A stretch of DNA of 64,000 bases from Hymenobacter sp. YC55. Its GTDB lineage: Bacteria > Bacteroidota > Bacteroidia > Cytophagales > Hymenobacteraceae. Shown here in pieces: positions 59,732 to 64,000 of the stretch (positions are counted from its first letter, which is position 1; every line of letters begins with the position of its first letter). A model generated the notes under the pieces. It was not told the DNA's origin. It did not search any database and saw only the letters and a program-made list of their open reading frames with translations. The position numbers and the translations under genes were made by a program. Where the stretch lies: positions 434,001-498,000 of the forward strand of contig NZ_JARNTX010000004.1 of NCBI RefSeq assembly GCF_029433095.1. The letters are read 5' to 3'.

Positions 59732-60943
59732 GTGCATATTGCCGTTTTCAGTCAGTATCACACCAACCCCGACTGTCCGGCGACAAGTCGGCATTATGCC
59801 TTGCTAGCGCATATTGCCCGCACGCACCGCGTTACGCTCATTACTACCCGTACCTGGGAGCAGCAACGCTTAACGCAGGAGTTTCCGTGGCTGCCCGAAG
59901 GGGTTGAAATGCGGGCCGCTGAAGTGCCGTATCATAATAAGATGGGTGTGCCGCGCCGAGCGTTGGCTTTCGGGCAGTACGCAGCATATGCTCTGCGCGA
60001 GGGGTTGCGCATTGACAAGCCCGATGTTATTTGGGGAATCAGCACACCTCTGACGGCGGCTTGGGCCGCCGCCCAGGTGGCTCGTTGGCGCCGCGTACCG
60101 TGGGTATTTGAGGTGCAGGATTTATGGCCTTCGTTTCCGGTGGCTATGGGAGCTGTGCCTAGTGTATGGGCCCAGAAGCAGCTGTTTGCTTTAGAAAAGA
60201 GCTTGTACCAGTCGGCTCGTCACATCCTGCCCTTGTCGCCGGGTATGGCTAATTACATAAGCAGTCTAGGTATTTCAGGGGAAAAGCTAACCACTGTGCT
60301 TAATGGTACTGACTTTGACTTGGCGGCTCGTGCCACCGATGTCACCGTAGCCGATTTGCGTCACGAGCTTCAACTAGAAGGCCGGCGCGTAGTCCTATAT
60401 GCAGGCACTTTCGGGCGGGCTAACAACATTCCTATGCTGATTGCCGCTGCGGTAGCCTTAGCCGCCACTTGCCCGGAAGTAGTGTGGTTGTTTATGGGAC
60501 ATGGCTACGACGAACCTCTGCTAAGAGAGGCTGCTAGCCAGCACCCGTTTATTCGGCTGGTGCCTCCGCAACCGCGCCATGCAGTATTCGCATGGTTTAA
60601 GCTAGCGGATGTGTCGGTCGTATCGTTCCTGGGCCTGCCTGTGCTCGATGCGAATTCACCTGCTAAACTCTACGATAGTTTGGCTGTGGGAACTCCTGTA
60701 ATTGTGACCAATAGCGGCTGGACGCGTGACTTCGTCGAAGCCAATAGATGTGGGTGGTACTCCCCAGCTGATAACGCACAGGCGTTAGCAACCCAGTTAA
60801 GTAGGTTATTCAAGCATCCCGAGCTACTACAAGCCGCCGGTAAAGCCGGGCAAGAAACAGCAGCCAATACCTTTGACCGTCAGAAAATTGCGGTTATTAT
60901 GCAGAACAGTTTAGAGCAGGCAGCTATACAAAAAAGACAATAA
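59732..60943 (+). CDS. Family 4 glycosyltransferase (WbuB-like)
   Basis: Probably transfers a sugar in surface polysaccharide synthesis. It is 403 residues from GTG. N-terminal features: IAVFSQYHTNPDCPATSRHY (residues 3-22) and WVFEVQDLWPSFPVAMGAV near 135. C-terminal GT-B features: LYAGTFGRANNIPMLIAAAV (about 230) and the donor-site LDANSPAKLYDSLAVGTPVI (about 305-325). ATG 59687 would add 15 unconserved residues, so GTG 59732 is preferred. No other polysaccharide genes are near, and the acceptor is unknown. Confidence 0.85.
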   Translation: MHIAVFSQYHTNPDCPATSRHYALLAHIARTHRVTLITTRTWEQQRLTQEFPWLPEGVEMRAAEVPYHNKMGVPRRALAFGQYAAYALREGLRIDKPDVIWGISTPLTAAWAAAQVARWRRVPWVFEVQDLWPSFPVAMGAVPSVWAQKQLFALEKSLYQSARHILPLSPGMANYISSLGISGEKLTTVLNGTDFDLAARATDVTVADLRHELQLEGRRVVLYAGTFGRANNIPMLIAAAVALAATCPEVVWLFMGHGYDEPLLREAASQHPFIRLVPPQPRHAVFAWFKLADVSVVSFLGLPVLDANSPAKLYDSLAVGTPVIVTNSGWTRDFVEANRCGWYSPADNAQALATQLSRLFKHPELLQAAGKAGQETAANTFDRQKIAVIMQNSLEQAAIQKRQ

Positions 60944-60976
60944 AAAGGTGTTGTACTGCCAAGAGCTACTTTTATA

Positions 60977-61684
60977 CTAGGTTGTACTAGTTGGCGTGCC
61001 ATTTCTCTTTATTTCGGGCAGTGAGGCAGGTTTAGCTGCCACAGCTACATTCGTTGCGTAGTACTTACACCAGCTAGTAAGAGGGCAAATAGCGCATTTA
61101 GGTTGACGAGCTACGCATATGTAGCGGCCATGTAGAATCAGCCAGTGGTGTGCCTTAGGAATCAGTATTTCGGGGGTGTGCTTTACTAATGCTTTCTCCA
61201 CAGCAAGGGGTGTAGTAGCAGTGCGAGGAACTAGGCCTAAACGGTGCGATACCCGAAACACGTGCGTATCCACAGCCATAGCAGGCTGGTTGTAAATCAC
61301 GGATACCACTACATTGGCCGTTTTGCGGCCCACACCAGGTAGCCGCTGCAACTCATCAATACTGCTAGGTACCTCGCCACCGAACTCTTCGGTCAGCATC
61401 CTGCCAAGCCCCGCTAAGTGCTTCGCCTTGTTATTCGGATAGGAGACACTTCGTATAAAGGGAAATATGTCTTCAGCAGTAGCGGCAGCTAGATGAGCAG
61501 GGGTTGGGAACTGCTCAACCAAAGCGGGCATCACCTGATTTACGCGCTTATCGGTGCATTGCGCGCTTAGTACCACAGCTACAATCAACTCGTATGGGTT
61601 AGCGTAGTGCAGCTCCGTTTTGGGCTCCGGAAAATTGGTAGTGAAGTAGTCTATGAAATGGCGAAAACGCTCAGTAGTGCGCAT
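60977..61684 (-). CDS. nth: Endonuclease III
   Basis: A base-excision DNA glycosylase/AP lyase for oxidised pyrimidines. It is 235 residues. The HhH with catalytic Lys is LPGVGRKTANVV (about residues 113-124), and Asp in VDTHVFRVSHRLGL is about 137. The Fe-S cluster has the exact spacing C-x6-C-x2-C-x5-C in CVARQPKCAICPLTSWC (about 190-206). ATG 61684 is chosen; the upstream ATG adds a hydrophobic 21-residue stretch not found in the family. It is convergent with the glycosyltransferase. Confidence 0.93.
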   Translation of the reverse strand: MRTTERFRHFIDYFTTNFPEPKTELHYANPYELIVAVVLSAQCTDKRVNQVMPALVEQFPTPAHLAAATAEDIFPFIRSVSYPNNKAKHLAGLGRMLTEEFGGEVPSSIDELQRLPGVGRKTANVVVSVIYNQPAMAVDTHVFRVSHRLGLVPRTATTPLAVEKALVKHTPEILIPKAHHWLILHGRYICVARQPKCAICPLTSWCKYYATNVAVAAKPASLPEIKRNGTPTSTT

Positions 61685-61768
61685 GGTAAAGTAGCTAAGC
61701 CAAGGAAGTAACTGAAGCAATAGGCAGCCTGCCAAAGGAGGCGTCATTCAGCTAAGTATCCAGAATAA

Positions 61769-61820
61769 AAAACGGAACACTGCGAAGTTACCGCATGGTA
61801 AGCTTCGTGGTGTTCCGTTT
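61769..61820 (-). terminator. Terminator after the sigma-factor operon
   Basis: A long imperfect stem (61769-61792 with 61797-61820), loop GCAT, with a T run on the minus-strand transcript. It lies downstream of the small partner gene. Confidence 0.75.
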
Positions 61821-61856
61821 ACTGTTTGCCCGGCTAATTAAGTGCCCTAGTATTCG

Positions 61857-62087
61857 CTAAGCCGAGCGTAAAAAAGTACGCGAGTACTGTAGAATAGCGT
61901 CGGTGCTGCGTTGGCGCGGCGCACAGGCTAGAGCATCTAGCGTGCGTTGGGCCAAAAGCAGATCGGCACAGGCGACGGCCAACTCCGGGTCGTGCGCCAA
62001 AGCTTGTTCTACTTCCTGCTGCTCATCAGCTGGCAATTCGTTGTACACGTACCGGAGCAGCTTCTCGTTGGGTAAGGTTTTGATCAT
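61857..62087 (-). CDS. Small helical protein overlapping the sigma factor gene
   Basis: A 76-residue cytosolic protein, mostly helical: LLRYVYNELPADEQQEVEQA at residues 10-29, then AHDPELAVACADLLLAQRTL. The first half resembles the anti-sigma N-terminal domain pattern (helices with acidic residues), but there is no membrane helix and no HxxxCxxC zinc motif. Its start overlaps the 3' end of the sigma gene by 62 bases in another frame. An anti-sigma or sigma-binding role is inferred from position only. Confidence 0.6.
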   Translation of the reverse strand: MIKTLPNEKLLRYVYNELPADEQQEVEQALAHDPELAVACADLLLAQRTLDALACAPRQRSTDAILQYSRTFLRSA

Positions 62088-62661
62088 AGAGAGTTGGTTG
62101 TACGGCCATCTTCTTCCGAAGGTTGATCAGCGCATAACGCATCCTTCCCAGCGCAGTGTTGATACTAACCCCCGTTGCATCGGCAATTTCCTGGAAGCTC
62201 ATGTCGCCGTAGTGACGCATTACGAGTACTTCCTTCTGGGCCGCTGGCAGGTCCTGTATCAGTTCACGGAGTCGGGCGTAGGTCTCTTCCCGGGTCAGAG
62301 CAGATTCCACTCCCTCTTCGGCATGCGAGAGGGTATTGAAAGCATGGCTCGTTGTGTCGAGGTTGAGCAGCGGGCTGCGCTTCTCGCGACGGAAAAAATC
62401 GATGGCCAGGTTGTGGGCAATGCGGCAGATCCAAGAAGAGAACTTTCCCTCTTCGTTGTATCGACCACTTTTCATGGTGTGAATAGCCTTGATAAAGGTA
62501 TCCTGCAGCAAGTCATCGGCCACATCCTCATCACGCACAATCAACATGATGGTGGTGAAAACGCGGGCTTTATGACGTTCGAGCAATTGCGCGAAGGCTT
62601 CTTCTTTGCCGGCAATATATAGTGAAATCAGAGCGGAGTCGCTCGGCTGCATGGTTTCCAT
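62026..62661 (-). CDS. ECF RNA polymerase sigma factor
   Basis: An extracytoplasmic-function sigma factor of 211 residues. Region 2 is at about 20-90 (FAQLLERHKARVFTTIMLIV, DDLLQDTFIKAIHTMKSGRY). Region 4 is at about 140-195 (LPAAQKEVLVMRHYGDMSFQ, EIADATGVSINTALGRMRYA), with the HTH. The C-terminal tail (about 15-20 residues) is basic and overlaps the next gene. ATG 62661 or 62652 are both possible starts. Similar ECF factors with a short partner are conserved in Bacteroidota. No regulon is deducible. Confidence 0.88.
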   Translation of the reverse strand: METMQPSDSALISLYIAGKEEAFAQLLERHKARVFTTIMLIVRDEDVADDLLQDTFIKAIHTMKSGRYNEEGKFSSWICRIAHNLAIDFFRREKRSPLLNLDTTSHAFNTLSHAEEGVESALTREETYARLRELIQDLPAAQKEVLVMRHYGDMSFQEIADATGVSINTALGRMRYALINLRKKMAVQPTLYDQNLTQREAAPVRVQRIAS

Positions 62662-63378
62662 AAAGGCTACGAATAAGGGAACGTAGAGCTTCAAACCATA
62701 TTGCGTGATTACCGGTGAATTTTCTTAGATGAGCAAAAGATGAAGATTTCCTTCTGTACCAAATGTAGAGAACTGCCGGGGCAAACACAATGCCTAACCA
62801 GCGTTAGTTGAAAATATTTTTTCACATTGTGAAACCTTTTTATATAGAATATAAAATCAACTATGTTCTGTTGCACCAGATTAATTCTTTTCAATTATAG
62901 GTGCAGGCCACAACAGGAGGTAATATTGTATTAACTTAATTAATATACCCAAGCCCTTAGTAGTTCGTCTAGGAAAGCATATATACCTATTGGCGTGCGT
63001 TATATGCAATATTTAATACACGGCGGTACTAAAGTACTAGGCGAGCAAGCAGTGTTTAGTGGTAGAAATCTCATTCTGCTACATGATGTAGGCAGGTGGC
63101 CATATGCCGGAAGATTCGCATTCAAATAGTGTGTTGTTAATGCCCTGAAAAGCATGTAAGCAACAGGCTAATAATACGGCAAAAGCCTATTTAGCTTGTT
63201 TTCAAAAGAAGTTGCTTTGCTACTAAATGTCTGAATAGTTTTCTCTTTACAGTCTAATAGCTGAAGTCAAATTTGATGGCACTTTTCTAGAAGAGCTGCC
63301 AAGACTTGAACTCGGAAGTACGGACCTCGTTTTAGAAGCTAGCCTTACTTTTAGGTTTACAGTCGCTGTTTCTATTCC
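62662..63378. other. AT-rich intergenic region
   Basis: No coding region is seen over about 700 bases. It contains the sigma-factor promoter (62760-62789) and an AT-rich stretch at about 62800-63010. A local inverted repeat around 63028-63042 (TACTAAAGTACTA-type) is present. The promoter of the MFS gene is probably near its right end, where TACTTTTA at 63349-63356 is one mismatch from consensus. Confidence 0.5.
62760..62789 (-). promoter_or_regulatory. Promoter of the ECF sigma factor gene
   Basis: On the minus strand the -7 element TACATTTG is at 62767-62760. A TTG (62789-62787) lies 19 bases upstream of it, fitting the consensus. The leader to ATG 62661 is about 95 bases. Confidence 0.6.
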
Positions 63379-64000
63379 ATGCCCACTGCTACTCCGCGCC
63401 ATGACCCCTATGCGGCCTTGCGCTTACCAGAATTTCGCCGCTTTGTTTCAGCCCGGGCGTGTATGACGCTAGCCACTCAAGTGCAAGGAGTGGCAGTGAG
63501 TTGGCAATTATTCAAACTTACCGGTGATCCACTAGCCTTGGGCTTGATTGGGTTGGCCGAGGCTATTCCTAGCATCGTTGTGTCGCTTTATGCTGGCCAC
63601 CTTGCCGATTCGGTACGTCGGAAGAATATTATTGTGGCAATGGTAGCTGTACTGGTGCTATGCTCGGTGGCTTTGTGGCTGCTGGCGAGCCCAACAGGTT
63701 TACCGATCTTGACAGCCGGAATTAGTTTCGGAGTGCCGTTGGCTGGACTCGTTGTAGTAAAAGCATTGCCGCTCTACGCCGTGATATTTGTGAGTGGTGT
63801 GGCAAGAGGTTTTCTAGGACCCGCTGTGTTTTCATTTATGCCACAGCTTATGCCAGCGCGTGAACACCTTGCCAACGCTATTACCTGGAACAGCACCACA
63901 TGGCAAACGGCAGCAGTAGTAGGACCGGCTATTGGCGGCTTGTTGTTTGCCCACTTTGGTATGTCGGTTGCCTATGGCGTCGATGTTGCTTTGATGGCTC
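63379..64000 (+). CDS. MFS transporter (partial, runs off the window)
   Basis: An open frame from ATG 63379 to the right edge without a stop, about 207 residues. It begins MPTATPRHDPYAALRLPEFR, followed by SARACMTLATQVQGVAVSW. The family motif appears as LYAGHLADSVRRKNIIV (about residues 70-86). Hydrophobic segments follow: MVAVLVLCSVALWLLAS (about 88-104) and VVGPAIGGLLFAHFGMSVAY (about 179-198). The pattern (LFKLTGDPLALGLIGLAEAI) resembles the EntS/MFS_3 efflux class. Transported compounds are unknown. The gene is only partial here, so its C-terminal half cannot be assessed. Confidence 0.82.
   Translation, partial: MPTATPRHDPYAALRLPEFRRFVSARACMTLATQVQGVAVSWQLFKLTGDPLALGLIGLAEAIPSIVVSLYAGHLADSVRRKNIIVAMVAVLVLCSVALWLLASPTGLPILTAGISFGVPLAGLVVVKALPLYAVIFVSGVARGFLGPAVFSFMPQLMPAREHLANAITWNSTTWQTAAVVGPAIGGLLFAHFGMSVAYGVDVALMA

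Noticed and set aside
1..64000. tRNA, rRNA, IS element, prophage or CRISPR array
   Set aside because: No transposase, integrase, phage structural genes, repeat-spacer arrays or cloverleaf-like sequences were seen on either strand. A tRNA scan would be needed to be sure.

Overview
The window looks like a chromosomal segment of a Bacteroidota bacterium of the Cytophagales, most likely a Hymenobacter-type organism. Five observations support this. There are gliding/type IX secretion (T9SS) genes: gldB, gldD and two PorG/DUF6089-like genes. The gene orders are characteristic: nadK-porG-uppS-bamA-ompH-ompH, exbB-exbD-exbD-tonB, and mutY opposite HU-TPR-AURKAIP1/COX24-rng. Many starts are preceded by the Bacteroidota -7 element TAnnTTTG. 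Strong Shine-Dalgarno sites are lacking. GTG and TTG starts occur. No tRNA, rRNA, IS element, prophage or CRISPR array was seen, and nearly all of the window is housekeeping sequence.

Layout. 0.35-3.9 kb: YqeY-like protein, CvpA, PabA/TrpG amidotransferase, an alpha/beta hydrolase and a CBS protein. 3.9-14.1 kb: a cell-envelope block with an Omp85-like protein, NAD kinase, two PorG-like barrels, UppS, BamA, two Skp/OmpH chaperones and RluD. 14.2-21.4 kb (minus strand): the energy-transduction cluster exbB-exbD-exbD-tonB, a second tonB, a small membrane protein, a PstS-like lipoprotein and a large TPR protein. 21.6-29 kb: MazG, GlmM, cysteine desulfurase, two DUF2157-like membrane proteins, an anchored protein and a PRC-barrel protein. 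29-36.3 kb: ferrochelatase, Era, Der, a small lipoprotein and a minus-strand run (arginase-like, cytochrome b5-like, MurQ, conserved hypothetical). 36.4-47.4 kb: fatty-acid catabolism with FadD, a collagen-like lipoprotein, a MarR regulator, a hydroxyacyl-CoA dehydrogenase/enoyl-CoA hydratase fusion, thiolase, acyl-CoA dehydrogenase and glutamate dehydrogenase. 47.4-64 kb: a secreted propeller-like protein, a small secreted protein, RecG, GldD, SSB, MutY, HU, TPR, a 29-residue AURKAIP1/COX24 protein, RNase E/G, a porin, GldB, a glycosyltransferase, Nth, an ECF sigma factor with a small partner, and the start of an MFS transporter that runs off the window.

How they work together. BamA, the Skp-like chaperones and the Omp85-like protein insert outer-membrane barrels. 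The PorG-like, GldB and GldD proteins belong to T9SS/gliding. ExbB/ExbD/TonB energise outer-membrane transport. The beta-oxidation genes appear to share one regulator: an 18-bp inverted repeat lies in the MarR promoter, and a near-copy inside a 23-bp identical block lies in the acyl-CoA dehydrogenase promoter.

Most notable signals. (1) A textbook intrinsic terminator is built into the signal-peptide codons of the second PorG-like gene. (2) The MarR operator is duplicated. (3) The arginase-family protein has lost two metal ligands. (4) gldD is not accompanied by gldE in its usual place. (5) A 29-residue ribosome-associated gene has an inverted repeat just upstream. No clearly new multi-gene system is evident. 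All functional calls are by eye from motifs and gene order, without database searches.
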